Positions 34,393-42,800 of a stretch of 64,000 nt of DNA are shown piece after piece. The notes under the pieces were generated by a model, which saw only the letters and a list, made by a program, of their open reading frames with translations, did not search any database and was not told where the DNA came from. The position numbers and the translations under genes were made by a program. The stretch comes from Candidatus Acidiferrales bacterium (GTDB lineage: Bacteria; Bacteroidota; Ignavibacteria; Kryptoniales; JAKASW01), in assembly GCA_035515795.1 (NCBI GenBank), contig DATJAY010000003.1, positions 186,001 through 250,000 of the forward strand. Reading direction: 5' to 3'. Each line of letters opens with the position of its first letter. Position 1 is the stretch's first letter.

Positions 34393-35409
34393 ATGGACAC
34401 AATTCTAATTACCGGTGCGAACGGCGAAATAGGACACGGACTCATTTCTTATTTTGCCGAGCGCGAAGGAGTCAGGGTAGTCGCGCTCGATCTGAATTCT
34501 CTCGACGATTCGACACGATCGAAATGTTACAGGGCATATACGGGCGACATTCTCGACGGGCGCTTCCTGGATTCCATGGCCACCGGCCACGACTTCGACA
34601 CCATTTACCATCTCGCAGCCCTTCTCTCCACTCGGGCGGAGCGTCAGCCGACAATCGCGCATAAAGTGAATGTCGACGGTACATTGAACCTTCTCGAGAT
34701 GGCCGTGACGCAATCGCGGCTGCAGGGGAAAGAGATCAAGTTCATCTATCCCAGCTCGATCGCCGTCTATGGTCTGCCCGACATCGCGACGAAGCACGTC
34801 GTCGGGAAAATCAAGGAGGACGAGTGGACGGAGCCGCGGACGATGTACGGCATCAACAAGCTGTATTGCGAGAGGCTCGGCAGGTATTATACAAAGTTTT
34901 ACCGGCAGCTCGATATACATCAGGTGGGAAGCAAAGTCGATTTCAGATGCGTCAGGTTCCCGGGGCTCATCAGCGCAGTCACGCTCCCGACCGGCGGGAC
35001 AAGCGACTTTGCGCCGGAGATGCTCCACTATGCCGCGAGGGGTGAGCCGTACGCGTGCTTCGTGCGGGAGGACACGAGAATTCCTTTCATGGCCATGCCC
35101 GACGCGGTCTCTGCGCTGCTGAAGCTGGATGCGGCCCCGCGCGAGAAACTCGGGAGGCAGGTTTACAATGTCGGTTCATTCAGCCCTTCGGCGAGCGAGT
35201 TGAACTTCCGCGTTATGAAGGCATTCCCTTCTTCCATAGTGAACTTCAAGCCGGACTCTAAACGACAGGCGATCCTTGACACGTGGCCCGAGGACGTCGA
35301 CGATTCAGAAGCGAGAAAGGACTGGGGATGGATGCCGGCATATGATTTCGAAAAGGCGTTTGACGGGTATCTTGTTTCTGCGGTGACAAGGCTCTATAAG
35401 TCTAAATAA
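34393..35409 (+). CDS. SDR-type L-threonine 3-dehydrogenase/epimerase-like protein
   Basis: 338 aa. NAD motif ILITGANGEIGHGL, then IYHLAALLSTRAE, catalytic YPSSIAVYG and YGINK (Tyr-x3-Lys). The long segment RFPGLISAVTLPTGGTSDFAPEML with IPFMAMPDAVSALLKLD, VYNVGSFSPSA and DTWPEDVDDSEARKDWGW is characteristic of SDR-type threonine dehydrogenases. The reaction is oxidation of L-threonine to 2-amino-3-ketobutyrate. Starts in a clear intergenic gap after the divergent MDR gene. Confidence 0.87.
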   Translation: MDTILITGANGEIGHGLISYFAEREGVRVVALDLNSLDDSTRSKCYRAYTGDILDGRFLDSMATGHDFDTIYHLAALLSTRAERQPTIAHKVNVDGTLNLLEMAVTQSRLQGKEIKFIYPSSIAVYGLPDIATKHVVGKIKEDEWTEPRTMYGINKLYCERLGRYYTKFYRQLDIHQVGSKVDFRCVRFPGLISAVTLPTGGTSDFAPEMLHYAARGEPYACFVREDTRIPFMAMPDAVSALLKLDAAPREKLGRQVYNVGSFSPSASELNFRVMKAFPSSIVNFKPDSKRQAILDTWPEDVDDSEARKDWGWMPAYDFEKAFDGYLVSAVTRLYKSK

Positions 35410-35552
35410 GGCAGCGCATCACATCAACATTTCTTGAGTATTATACCCGGAATGACAGGATCAACAGGCTTCGCCGCGACGACACGGCCAAATATTCTTC
35501 TTCGCTCTTCCTATCCGGGACATTTTATAGAATAGACCCTTTGCAGTGTAGT

Positions 35553-35825
35553 CGGAAGATACCGCCAAACGCTGCGACAGTGCTTCCGAGTGCTGCGACA
35601 ACACTTCCGAGCGTTCAGACAGTCGTTCCAAACGCTGCGACAACACTTCCGAGCGTTCAGACAAGTCTTCCGAGCGCTGCGGCAACTGTTCCGAACACTC
35701 AGACAAGTATTCCGAGTGCTGCGGCAACTGTTCCGAATGCCCGGACAAGTCTTCCGGATGCTCAGACAGCCTTTCCGGACATTACGACATTCGCTCCAAA
35801 CGCCCAGACATGGAATCCAAAGGGC
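35553..35825. repeat. 21-bp tandem repeat, about 13 units
   Basis: Units alternate between two types, GCGACAACACTTCCGAGCGTT-like (first 20 bases shared) and CAGACAAGTCTTCCGAGCGC-like, giving a 42-bp higher-order period with drift toward the right end. The unit is a multiple of three and lacks stops in several frames, so heptapeptide repeats can be read on both strands (P-S-A-A-T-T-L on +, S-E-x-L-S-x-R on -). None of these frames has a start signal I believe, so I treat it as non-coding or of unknown coding status. Confidence 0.8.
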
Positions 35826-36029
35826 AAGGAGGAATGCTCAAGCGGGTTCTTCCGTCGAAAAAGGATGTCTTACATGGTTCCGGGGATTGGGTATTGTGCA
35901 TCAGTCTCAGATTAGTTCGGGATTGTTTAGCGGACTCCATCTCAAATCATTCAAACAGAGCATACCTGTGATTCCCGCCTGCTCCCGGGGAGAATCTATC
36001 CCTGAGGCAGCGGCTCGGTTTGAAAACAC

Positions 36030-36067
36030 AGAGACCGCACCAGCGGGGTGCTGATGCGGTCATTTTT
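36030..36067 (+). terminator. Strong hairpin terminator
   Basis: GACCGCACCAGC / GCTGATGCGGTC stem (one mismatch) with a short loop followed by ATTTTT. No convincing gene lies just upstream, so it may end a transcript through the tandem repeat. Confidence 0.65.
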
Positions 36068-36214
36068 CAGGGCGCACAAAGCTGCACGAATTAAAGAGTA
36101 CTTTGCGCATTTAGAATATACGAGTCTTATAAGAGAAAACAAACTGAGCCACTACCATCTATTTGACATTGAACCCCAAATGGATTATACTTCATTGTCC
36201 CCTGACATATCTGT

Positions 36215-36252
36215 AGGAGGGAACATCTCCCCGATGTTTCCTCCTTTTTTTT
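36215..36252 (+). terminator. Hairpin terminator with T tract
   Basis: AGGAGG-GAACATC / GATGTTT-CCTCCT stem, TCCC loop, then eight T. A well-formed factor-independent terminator; the gene it serves is not evident. Confidence 0.65.
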
Positions 36253-36481
36253 GTTTCAAACCGAGCCTTTCCCTTAAGTTAGGCAGTGTCTCAGTTTGAA
36301 CATCTAAATAAGCGAGACCTTGTCATGCCAGCGAAAGCTGGCATCCAGGTCAATGGCTGGATTCCGGCGTTCGCCGGAATGACAACTAGGATGAAACTGA
36401 GCCACTACCAGCCTTTCCCTTAAGTTGCAACTGTTTTGCTCGATACATAGATTAACAATGTTCCTATTCTCTCCTGAACGC

Positions 36482-36526
36482 TGGCAGGTACACTTCAGGT
36501 AGGTTCTTGAGTGCCTGCCATTTTTA
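36482..36526 (+). terminator. Weak terminator-like hairpin
   Basis: TGGCAGG…CCTGCCA stem with a loop of about 25 nt, followed by TTTTTATT. It may be an IS-end structure and not a real terminator. Confidence 0.35.
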
Positions 36527-36965
36527 TTGTCTAAACTTCCATTCAAACCGGGCCACCTACCCCCAAACTGAACCACTACCCGCGGCGTAATTCATTTGAC
36601 TTTGTGTTTGGCGTTTATCAAATTAAGTCAACGATAAGATAAACATTGCAGCCCGCAGCAGGATGTCAGATGCGTTAGGGAGCATGGTTATTCATTACAC
36701 GACGGCGGGCTATTTCAGATTCTCGATCCTTATACAAATGAATCCTCTCGTGACGAGAGAGGACTTTGAGGCATGAGTCTTTTTGCTCCTCCTTCCTGAG
36801 ACGATAGTCGGGAGGCATCATGACGAGCAAGATGCGAAGCGGTTCAGGGTGTTGGCTATAATGCCGGCCTTTTCGATAAAGGACGGTACATAGATAGGAT
36901 AACATCGTATAACCAAACTGCTGCGGCAAGCGTGGGCTCTTGCCGGGGAGAAAAGGAGGACTACA

Positions 36966-37655
36966 ATCCCCGTAAAAGTCGATGAAAAACTTGTGGAGTC
37001 CGAGGGGCTCGGAAAGGCTCTCGACAACCACAAGGACATCATCATTACAAGAGGGAACGGCCAGAAGAGGATCGACGACCTCATTTCATCTCACGATAAC
37101 GTCGTCAAATCCAATTCGAGTCAGATCGCCTCTGAAACTCAATTGCAGGACAGGACCGCTGAAAAGAACGATGCGGTCAAGTCCGTAAAAGACGCGGTCG
37201 CACTGGTCGACGAAGCGGCGAAGTCGGCATTCGAGGACGACCCGGCGAAGCAGAAGGAATTCAGGATCGGCGCGGTCAAGCCGAAGAGCGACGAGGGCTG
37301 GGTCACGTACATGGACTACATGACCGGACCCGTCCACATGAACAGCGACGCGCTCATCGCAAACGGAATGACGGCCGACGACGTCGCAAACTTCCCGATG
37401 CTTTACGCGAACCTGGTGGCGGCGATCGCGGCACAGAAGAACGCGGCGAAGGTGCGGAACGCTGCGACCAAGACGAGGGATGCCGCCGTTCGCGCCCTGG
37501 GCAAGAAGATAACGACGACGCGCAATTTTGCGAAGGCCGCATTCAAGGGAAACGCGGCGGCGCTCGAAGAGATCAAGCCGATAAAGATCCCGAGAGGAAG
37601 ATCGGCAAAGCCAGCTCCACCTGTGCCGGAGCCGCCGACGAGCCCGGAGAAATAA
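36966..37655 (+). CDS. Ala/Lys-rich helical protein, unknown function, possible ATC start
   Basis: About 229 aa if started at ATC (36966), which lies 6 nt after AAAGGAGG; the first conventional in-frame start is GTG at 36993, 33 nt from that site. The protein is GC rich and almost all helical: a N-terminal KLVESEGLGKALDNHKDIII, a coiled-coil-like middle, a TYMDYMTGPVHMN segment, a very Ala-rich helix (VAAIAAQKNAAKVRNAATKTRDAAVRAL), and a Pro-rich tail PAPPVPEPPTSPEK. No family recognised. No signal peptide. Two nested inverted repeats follow the stop. Confidence 0.65.
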   Translation: MPVKVDEKLVESEGLGKALDNHKDIIITRGNGQKRIDDLISSHDNVVKSNSSQIASETQLQDRTAEKNDAVKSVKDAVALVDEAAKSAFEDDPAKQKEFRIGAVKPKSDEGWVTYMDYMTGPVHMNSDALIANGMTADDVANFPMLYANLVAAIAAQKNAAKVRNAATKTRDAAVRALGKKITTTRNFAKAAFKGNAAALEEIKPIKIPRGRSAKPAPPVPEPPTSPEK

Positions 37656-37660
37656 GACAA

Positions 37661-37740
37661 GGGCAATTTCCCGCATGAGGCGGGATCTTCGACATGAATT
37701 GCCCGTATGAAGCTTGCGGAGGCCGCAAGGCTTCCGCAAG
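37661..37740 (+). other. Nested inverted repeats after the Ala-rich gene
   Basis: GGGCAATT (37661) pairs with AATTGCCC (37697-37704) around an inner CCCGC/GCGGG stem, and is followed by CTTGCGGA…TCCGCAAG (about 37713-37740). They could terminate the transcript although no T run follows. Confidence 0.4.
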
Positions 37741-37847
37741 TGAAATTTGGAGAGTATGATTAATAGAAAAATAAAAGCAATGCAATTATGTATTGGTTAA
37801 GCGAAATTGTTTTGAAGCTTGACCTCTTTACAATGGATGGGAATGTG

Positions 37848-38345
37848 ATGAAAAGGATTTTCATTTTAATAATTTCGGCTTTGTGGTCCGTTTCTGGCTT
37901 GGCGCAGAAAAGTGACCCCCATGTGACGGGCAAGCCAGATTTGGTGATAGAGGAGGTATCGGTGAATAGATCATCAGAGATTTCGCACGATCCATATGGA
38001 AGGTCTATAGCAATGGGTCCGACATTCAAGTTTACTTTAAGGATTAAGAACCTTGGCAATGCGCCGCTTGCACAGCCTTTCTATATTTCGTTTTCCACTA
38101 CACAGGAAGATTTTGAAAAAAGATATTGCGACCACACCTCAATAGTCAATCAACAAGCAGAGACAATTACTCCTGACTCATCTCTTGATGTGGAAGTTGT
38201 CGCTTTCATCGAACCACCGACCTCGTCAGTGTTCTTCGTGATCAATACCAATAATCTTTGCGGCCGTGGAGCTGAATTGCCTGTTATCGAGGAATCCAAT
38301 TATAACAATAACTGGTTCGATATGCGAATAGATAAAGCTAACTAG
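37848..38345 (+). CDS. Exported CARDB-like protein (first gene before an attC site)
   Basis: 165 aa from the ATG at 37848, chosen because the signal peptide KRIFILIISALWSVSGLAQ starts there; the frame is open to 37788. The mature part, PDLVIEEVSVN…FKFTLRIKNLGNAPLAQPFYISF, is the start of a CARDB-type (cell-adhesion-related) immunoglobulin-like domain, ending ESNYNNNWFDMRI as in that family ('E-x-N-x-x-N-N'). Periplasmic or surface. The stop is about 20 bp before the first attC-like site, so this is either the last pre-array gene or cassette 1. Confidence 0.7.
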   Translation: MKRIFILIISALWSVSGLAQKSDPHVTGKPDLVIEEVSVNRSSEISHDPYGRSIAMGPTFKFTLRIKNLGNAPLAQPFYISFSTTQEDFEKRYCDHTSIVNQQAETITPDSSLDVEVVAFIEPPTSSVFFVINTNNLCGRGAELPVIEESNYNNNWFDMRIDKAN

Positions 38346-38366
38346 ATCAATGAAAGCAAAGCGACT

Positions 38367-38490
38367 CCGCCTAACAACGGCAATCACGACGCTCGGTTAT
38401 TATATACGGTGGAACTCGCTTCATGCCGCGCTCATTGGAATAACATGGATGCGCGGCGGGACTTATTTCTGGAGGATGTTAGCCGCGAGC
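38367..38490 (+). repeat. attC-like site 1
   Basis: GCCTAAC at 38369-38375 on the left and GTTAGCC at 38478-38484 on the right, with CAACGGC…GCCGCG-type imperfect complementarity between. About 120 bp. Confidence 0.7.
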
Positions 38491-38528
38491 GGAAGCGCGT
38501 TACGTGAGATTGCAGAGAAGGAAACGAA

Positions 38529-39215
38529 ATGAAAATATTATTGGGATTACTCGTTCTTGCCACGGTCCTCATGGTAAATTCCTGTTCTAGTAAGAAACCG
38601 ACCATTGCTGTGGGGATGACTTATGATGAAGTGGAAAAAGCCCTTGGCAAGCCAAGCCAGATTGCTCGGGGTGTAAATCAGCTCCATCCCGATGAGCAGT
38701 GGGCAGACGCTCATCACGCCATGATGGCTAAGTTGGCATACTTTATCTGGACTACTGGGGAATTGAACGTCCCAACAAGTGATGAGGAAATGGTCAAGGA
38801 GATCGTCAAAGCTGAAGAACGTGGAATGGTGAAAGAGGACAAACTTCTGTACTCCATATTCCCCAGTTATGGTCACTTTACACGTGATAGCCTTGCACAG
38901 CATCTCGACGGCCTGTACTTCAGCAGGGCTGCCGATCTCTGTGGTAAAGATACGTTAGCTTGGGCATGTCCTCAGAGCGTTGAAACCACAGGTCAGCTTA
39001 TTTACGTGACGTGGAAATATCCCGAAACGAAGACGGACACATCCTACGCTTATCAATTCAGGCTTACCATTACGCCGACTGGAATTGGCAACACCCCTCC
39101 AGTCAAAATCTGTTATGTTATAAACGAACAACATTGCGTGATGTTTGACGTATCAAGTGGGCGCGTGGTGGCAGCAGGATATCAACCAATATCTGTCGTG
39201 GCTTGCGAGAAATGA
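38529..39215 (+). CDS. Cassette lipoprotein, BamE/SmpA-like N-terminus
   Basis: 228 aa. Signal peptide LLGLLVLATVLMVNSC with a lipobox Cys at about residue 19. IAVGMTYDEVEKALGKPSQIARG just after it matches the 'G-M-t-x-x-E-V-x-x-x-L-G-x-P' motif of BamE/SmpA-type lipoprotein domains. The rest is unassigned; the last part is beta rich. Probably anchored in the outer membrane. Bounded by attC-like sites 1 and 2. Confidence 0.7.
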   Translation: MKILLGLLVLATVLMVNSCSSKKPTIAVGMTYDEVEKALGKPSQIARGVNQLHPDEQWADAHHAMMAKLAYFIWTTGELNVPTSDEEMVKEIVKAEERGMVKEDKLLYSIFPSYGHFTRDSLAQHLDGLYFSRAADLCGKDTLAWACPQSVETTGQLIYVTWKYPETKTDTSYAYQFRLTITPTGIGNTPPVKICYVINEQHCVMFDVSSGRVVAAGYQPISVVACEK

Positions 39216-39242
39216 CACACGTAGATGCGATTCTTCAGCTTG

Positions 39243-39364
39243 CAGCTAACAGCCAGAAAAAAGACGCTCATCATGGTATATAACATAGAGTTAGCTTCAC
39301 GCCGCACTCATGGAAAGAGCGTGGAGGCGCGGCACAACTTCTTCTTGGCGGACGTTAGGCAGCC
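39243..39364 (+). repeat. attC-like site 2
   Basis: GCTAAC at 39245-39250 and GTTAGGC at 39355-39361, flanking an imperfect palindrome with GCTTCACGCC and GGCGCGGC. Confidence 0.75.
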
Positions 39365-39403
39365 ACGACTGTCCGTCAATGCAAATAGCTCCGGTTGAAT
39401 GAT

Positions 39404-39862
39404 ATGGAAGAATGGGTTAGAGTTTTGTCAGCTTTATTGACACCCGCAATTGCAATCGTCACCACATTTATTGCTATCCAGCAATATCGGCTTGCGAAAT
39501 TCAAAATGCGTCACGAATTGTTTCAGCGAAGATTAGAAGTCTACAAGGCGCTGGTGGAATACCTCACTGCCGTGGTTCGCCCGACGCCTCCCGCCGACCA
39601 GTCTGCCGTCAAGATGATTCGAGAGACTGCAGATGGACGATTTCTCTTCAAGGAAGAAATTGCTGAATACCTAATGGACTTGTACAAGAAAGGCATAGAG
39701 CTGTGGGCTCTGAATGAAGAACTGTCTGATCCCGACATAAACTCAGAGGATCGGAGACACAAAGTTACTGAACGGGGCAGACTTAAGATATGGTTTGCTG
39801 ACCAATACGGTGTCGCCGAAGGAAAGTTCAAGAAGTACCTTGCGCTGACTTTGGAGGATTGA
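39404..39862 (+). CDS. Cassette protein with N-terminal membrane anchor, unknown
   Basis: 152 aa from the ATG at 39404 (a TTG three codons earlier is open). One hydrophobic segment at about 5-28 (VLSALLTPAIAIVTTFIAIQQY), then a charged helical domain (ELFQRRLEVYKALVEYLTAVV, EEIAEYLMDLYKKGIELW, KIWFADQYGVAEGKFKKYL). No family recognised. Looks like an inner-membrane protein with a cytosolic helical part. Confidence 0.6.
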   Translation: MEEWVRVLSALLTPAIAIVTTFIAIQQYRLAKFKMRHELFQRRLEVYKALVEYLTAVVRPTPPADQSAVKMIRETADGRFLFKEEIAEYLMDLYKKGIELWALNEELSDPDINSEDRRHKVTERGRLKIWFADQYGVAEGKFKKYLALTLED

Positions 39863-39879
39863 TGAACGGGCAGCAACGA

Positions 39880-40003
39880 GCGCATAACAACGAGAAAAGA
39901 GACGCTCGGTTATTGTGTATCATGGTGCTCGCTTCACGGCGCACACATTACTGGCTACGAGGAGTGCGCCGCGACCCTTTTCTCGCGCACGTAAGTTGCC
40001 AGC
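39880..40003 (+). repeat. attC-like site 3
   Basis: GCATAAC at 39882-39888, with ACGAGAAAAG pairing with CTTTTCTCGCG near 39978. The right box is degenerate (GTAAGTTGC). Confidence 0.65.
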
Positions 40004-40041
40004 ATGAATGATGTCTATCCATTTAAATTGAAAGGTAAAAG

Positions 40042-41688
40042 ATGTGGGAAGTCGAGTTAAAACATGACGGCTTGAATAAATACCGACTGATCAAAGGAAC
40101 GGATAAATACGTCGTTGAACAAAAGGCAGCTGCGCAGAAAGCAGTCTGGGACGAAATGTGGCGCAAGAAGGTGGAAAGGGAAGGGCGAGTGCTTAACAAG
40201 CGATCTATGATTGAAGAAGCTCAATCGAGGGCCAAAGAAGCATTTGACGCAATCGATGAACTTGAGAAAATACTGCAACATACACTCGCTGTTGATGATA
40301 CCATTAAGTGGGAAGCGCTAAAGGATACATCACCTTTCTCGAAACCGAAACCTCAGGCCCCGAAACCGGAAGAAATTTTGCAGGGACCGATAGAGACAAC
40401 ACCACTCTACCAACCTGCGCTCAGCTTTCTTGATAAAATATTCTCTTCACGGAGAGAAAAGAAGATTAAAGCCGCCAAAGAACTCTACAAGATTGATTTA
40501 CAACGTTGGGAAAAACAAAAAGAGGAAATACTGAGAAAGAATGAAGAATCTAATAAGGAGTATGAAAAGCAATTAAAGCAATGGCAAGCTGACGAAGAAG
40601 CATTTCTCGTCAAACAAAAAGAGTCTAATGAGGCAATTGAAAAAAGAAAAGACCAATATTTGGCTAGAAACCGAGATGCTATTCTGGACTATTGCGAACT
40701 TGTTCTCTCTAACTCTCATTATCCAGACTACTTCCCAAAGGAGTTTGATCTTGACTATAATCTTGAAACAAAGATCCTTATAGTCGAGTATTCTCTGCCC
40801 TCAAGAGATGTCATGCCAACAATTAAGGAAGTCAAGTACGTCCAATCTAGAAATGAACTTGTCGAGAGTTACCTCACGGAATCAACCGTTGACAAACTCT
40901 ATGACAACTTGATCTATCAAATTACCCTTCGGACAATTCACGAGCTTTATGAAGCAGATGTTATCAACGCTTTAGATTCTATCGTGTTCAACGGTTGGGT
41001 TGAGTCCATTGATAAGGCGACGGGGAAGCACGTAAATGCTTGCATATTATCGGTTCAAGCTAATCGATCCGAGTTTCTTTCCATTAATTTAGCGAGCGTC
41101 GATCCAAAACTCTGTTTCAAAAACCTCAAGGGTATTGGCAGTTCAAAGCTACACAGTATGACTCCCATTGCCCCAGTTCTCAGCATTAGCCACGAGGACA
41201 AACGATTCATCTCGTCTTATGAGGTTGCCGATGAACTTGATGAGTCTAGCAACCTGGCGGCAATGGATTGGGAAGATTTTGAACATCTTATAAGAGAGTT
41301 ATTCGAAAAAGAGTTTGCACAATCGGGTGGAGAGGTTAAGGTAACTCAAGCCAGTCGGGATGGTGGAGTCGACGCAGTCGCATTTGATCCCGATCCAATT
41401 CGTGGTGGCAAGATTGTTATCCAAGCCAAGCGTTATACCAACACTGTCGGAGTCTCAGCGGTCCGTGATCTATATGGGACAGTGATGAACGAAGGAGCAA
41501 CGAAAGGAATTCTTGTTACTACTGCCGACTATGGACCCGACGCTTACGATTTTGCAAAGGGCAAGCCGCTGACACTTCTCAACGGAAGCAACCTCTTGCA
41601 TTTGCTTGAGAAACACGGACATAAGGCAACGATTAATCTCAAAGCTGCCAAACTGATTTTGTCCGAGAAGGAGAAAGACAAGTCGTGA
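40042..41688 (+). CDS. Mrr-like restriction endonuclease with long coiled-coil N-terminus
   Basis: 548 aa. Residues about 20-210 form a charged coiled coil (Lys/Glu-rich repeats with KEYEKQLKQWQADEEAFLV). A middle domain (about 215-400) is unassigned. The C-terminal domain (about 405-535) starts MDWEDFEHLIRELFEKEF and has the Mrr PD-(D/E)XK core VTQASRDGGVDAVAFDP…KIVIQAKRY (Asp…Gln-x-Lys), then AVRDLYGTVMNEGATKGILVTT. Mrr-type enzymes cut modified DNA and are a known anti-phage type. No methyltransferase partner is next to it. It is the largest cassette gene. Confidence 0.85.
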   Translation: MWEVELKHDGLNKYRLIKGTDKYVVEQKAAAQKAVWDEMWRKKVEREGRVLNKRSMIEEAQSRAKEAFDAIDELEKILQHTLAVDDTIKWEALKDTSPFSKPKPQAPKPEEILQGPIETTPLYQPALSFLDKIFSSRREKKIKAAKELYKIDLQRWEKQKEEILRKNEESNKEYEKQLKQWQADEEAFLVKQKESNEAIEKRKDQYLARNRDAILDYCELVLSNSHYPDYFPKEFDLDYNLETKILIVEYSLPSRDVMPTIKEVKYVQSRNELVESYLTESTVDKLYDNLIYQITLRTIHELYEADVINALDSIVFNGWVESIDKATGKHVNACILSVQANRSEFLSINLASVDPKLCFKNLKGIGSSKLHSMTPIAPVLSISHEDKRFISSYEVADELDESSNLAAMDWEDFEHLIRELFEKEFAQSGGEVKVTQASRDGGVDAVAFDPDPIRGGKIVIQAKRYTNTVGVSAVRDLYGTVMNEGATKGILVTTADYGPDAYDFAKGKPLTLLNGSNLLHLLEKHGHKATINLKAAKLILSEKEKDKS

Positions 41689-41742
41689 AGTGTGAATATC
41701 TAGAGCGGTGCCGCCGCTCAACAATTAGTAAGGAGAAAACAT

Positions 41743-42033
41743 ATGCTTGAATATGAAGAAAGTCGAACTGAAGATGTAGTGCGTCGTCTCATAACGATCA
41801 GCAAGATCATCCGATTTATTATCATCATCGTGTTCACTTTTATTTTCTTAGGCCTTTTTGCAATGGTTTGGAAGGACTCTGGAAACGTCACAATAATAAT
41901 GGCACTGGTTGGTGGCGTGGGAGGCTATGTCATTGGAAAGTACACTGCGGCATTGATAACAGTAATGGTCGAGTGGTATGCTCAAATGTTAGTTGGTGTT
42001 GAGAATGCGCTCAATCTTCTCAAGAAGAAATAG
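41743..42033 (+). CDS. Small two-helix membrane protein
   Basis: 96 aa, with AAGGAG before the ATG. Two hydrophobic segments: about 22-45 (IIRFIIIIVFTFIFLGLFAMVW) and 52-80 (IIMALVGGVGGYVIGKYTAALIT). No attC-like site separates it from the Mrr-like gene 54 bp upstream, so the two may form one two-gene cassette. No family recognised. Confidence 0.6.
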   Translation: MLEYEESRTEDVVRRLITISKIIRFIIIIVFTFIFLGLFAMVWKDSGNVTIIMALVGGVGGYVIGKYTAALITVMVEWYAQMLVGVENALNLLKKK

Positions 42034-42035
42034 AG

Positions 42036-42096
42036 TCATTTGAATGTCTATGGAATGTTCGGACAGGCATGATTCGCGCAGACGCTAAGCGCAAGC
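42036..42096 (+). repeat. attC-like site, degraded right half
   Basis: GATTCGCGCAGACGCTAAGCGCAA at 42071-42094 (first 20 bases quoted in part) resembles the usual right end GATTCGCGCGGAGGTTAGGCGC with the core box changed from GTTAGGC to GCTAAGC. The left box is not recognisable. Confidence 0.45.
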
Positions 42097-42126
42097 GGCA
42101 AACAGAATTAATAAATTGAGGGCATC

Positions 42127-42735
42127 ATGAAACTTAGAATAATTTTCACCGCATTGAGTCTTGCTTCCTTGGTGGGCTGTATGACGCTCAACCTCGGTAC
42201 CAGATACGAATATAGCTATAAGTTGACAAAGCCAGATTCTGCAAACGGGATGAAATGGGAAGACGACAAAATTGCAATTTCTTTCTTCGTCTCTGACAAA
42301 GAAGTGGACTTCACTCTCAGGAATAAGACCAACGAAGTAATAAAAGTAAATTGGGACGAAGCCACCATAGTTCAATATGGGAAGGCTGGTAAGGTAATGC
42401 ACGCTGGAGTCAAGTACACCGACCGTAATGAATCACATCCTTCAACCGCAGTACCTCCGGGTGCTTCAATAGACGACCTATTATTGCCCTCGGACAATGT
42501 TTATTGGCGGGAGGGCTACTACGGAGAATATTATTCCAATCCAGGTGGTTGGGAAGAAAACGATCTATTCCCGACCGCGGATTTCAATAAGGCTGAATAC
42601 AAGGATGCAATACTGAAATCGAAGGGTAAGAGCTTTAGCATTTATCTGCCGATTCAGTACCAGAACAAAACTCTGGATTACACTTTCGAGTTCGTGATCA
42701 CCGATGTCCAGCCCATCTCGCAAGGAGGGCATTGA
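42127..42735 (+). CDS. Cassette lipoprotein, unknown family
   Basis: 202 aa. Signal peptide LRIIFTALSLASLVGC with lipobox LVGC at residue 18. The mature protein is beta rich (YEYSYKLTKPDS, IAISFFVSDKEVDFTLRNKTNEVIKVNWDEATIV, FVITDVQPI), a pattern like immunoglobulin-type or NEAT-like sandwiches. No family recognised. Confidence 0.6.
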   Translation: MKLRIIFTALSLASLVGCMTLNLGTRYEYSYKLTKPDSANGMKWEDDKIAISFFVSDKEVDFTLRNKTNEVIKVNWDEATIVQYGKAGKVMHAGVKYTDRNESHPSTAVPPGASIDDLLLPSDNVYWREGYYGEYYSNPGGWEENDLFPTADFNKAEYKDAILKSKGKSFSIYLPIQYQNKTLDYTFEFVITDVQPISQGGH

Positions 42736-42739
42736 ATGT

Positions 42740-42786
42740 TTGCCGTTGCGCGAGACAGACGAAGCGTTGGGTGCAACGCCAACTGA
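42740..42786 (+). repeat. attC-like site, short and degraded
   Basis: GTTGGGT at 42766-42772 fits the right core box GTTRRRY. A short palindrome GTTGCGC…GCGTTG surrounds it. The left box is missing. Confidence 0.35.
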
Positions 42787-42800
42787 AGGAGAAAAGATAA

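Larger units (their letters stand above)
36141..36580 (+). repeat. Repeated AAACTGARCCACTACC motif cluster
   Basis: Copies at 36141-36156, 36394-36409 and 36565-36580, plus a variant (AAACCGGGCCACCTACC) near 36545. Two also share a nearby CCTTTCCCTTAAGTT (36264-36280 and 36411-36426). The spacing and partial duplication look like the broken ends of an insertion sequence. No transposase remains. Confidence 0.45.
35410..36965. other. Gene-poor region with repeats and hairpins
   Basis: About 1.55 kb without a gene I trust. It holds a 21-bp tandem repeat (35553-35825), two good hairpin terminators, a common inverted repeat (36320-36383, GCCAGC…GCTGGC and CCGGCG…CGCCGG) and several copies of an AAACTGARCCACTACC motif. 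Small open frames here lack ribosome sites and overlap the repeats. The mix suggests remnants of insertion sequences next to the cassette array. Confidence 0.5.

Noticed and set aside
34405-35028. Minus-strand frame opposite the threonine dehydrogenase
   Set aside because: It lies entirely inside a well-supported gene and has no recognisable domain.
35553-35825. CRISPR array
   Set aside because: The units are contiguous and alike, with no unique spacers, and no cas genes lie nearby. The Cas4-like nuclease at 7108 is far away and looks like an element exonuclease.
35461-36054. Three open frames through the 21-bp repeat
   Set aside because: A repeat of 21 bp without stop codons opens several frames automatically. 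None has a start signal or non-repeat domain.
37086-37739. Long minus-strand frame opposite the Ala-rich gene
   Set aside because: It is Arg rich, a typical shadow of a GC-rich gene on the other strand, and lacks start signals.
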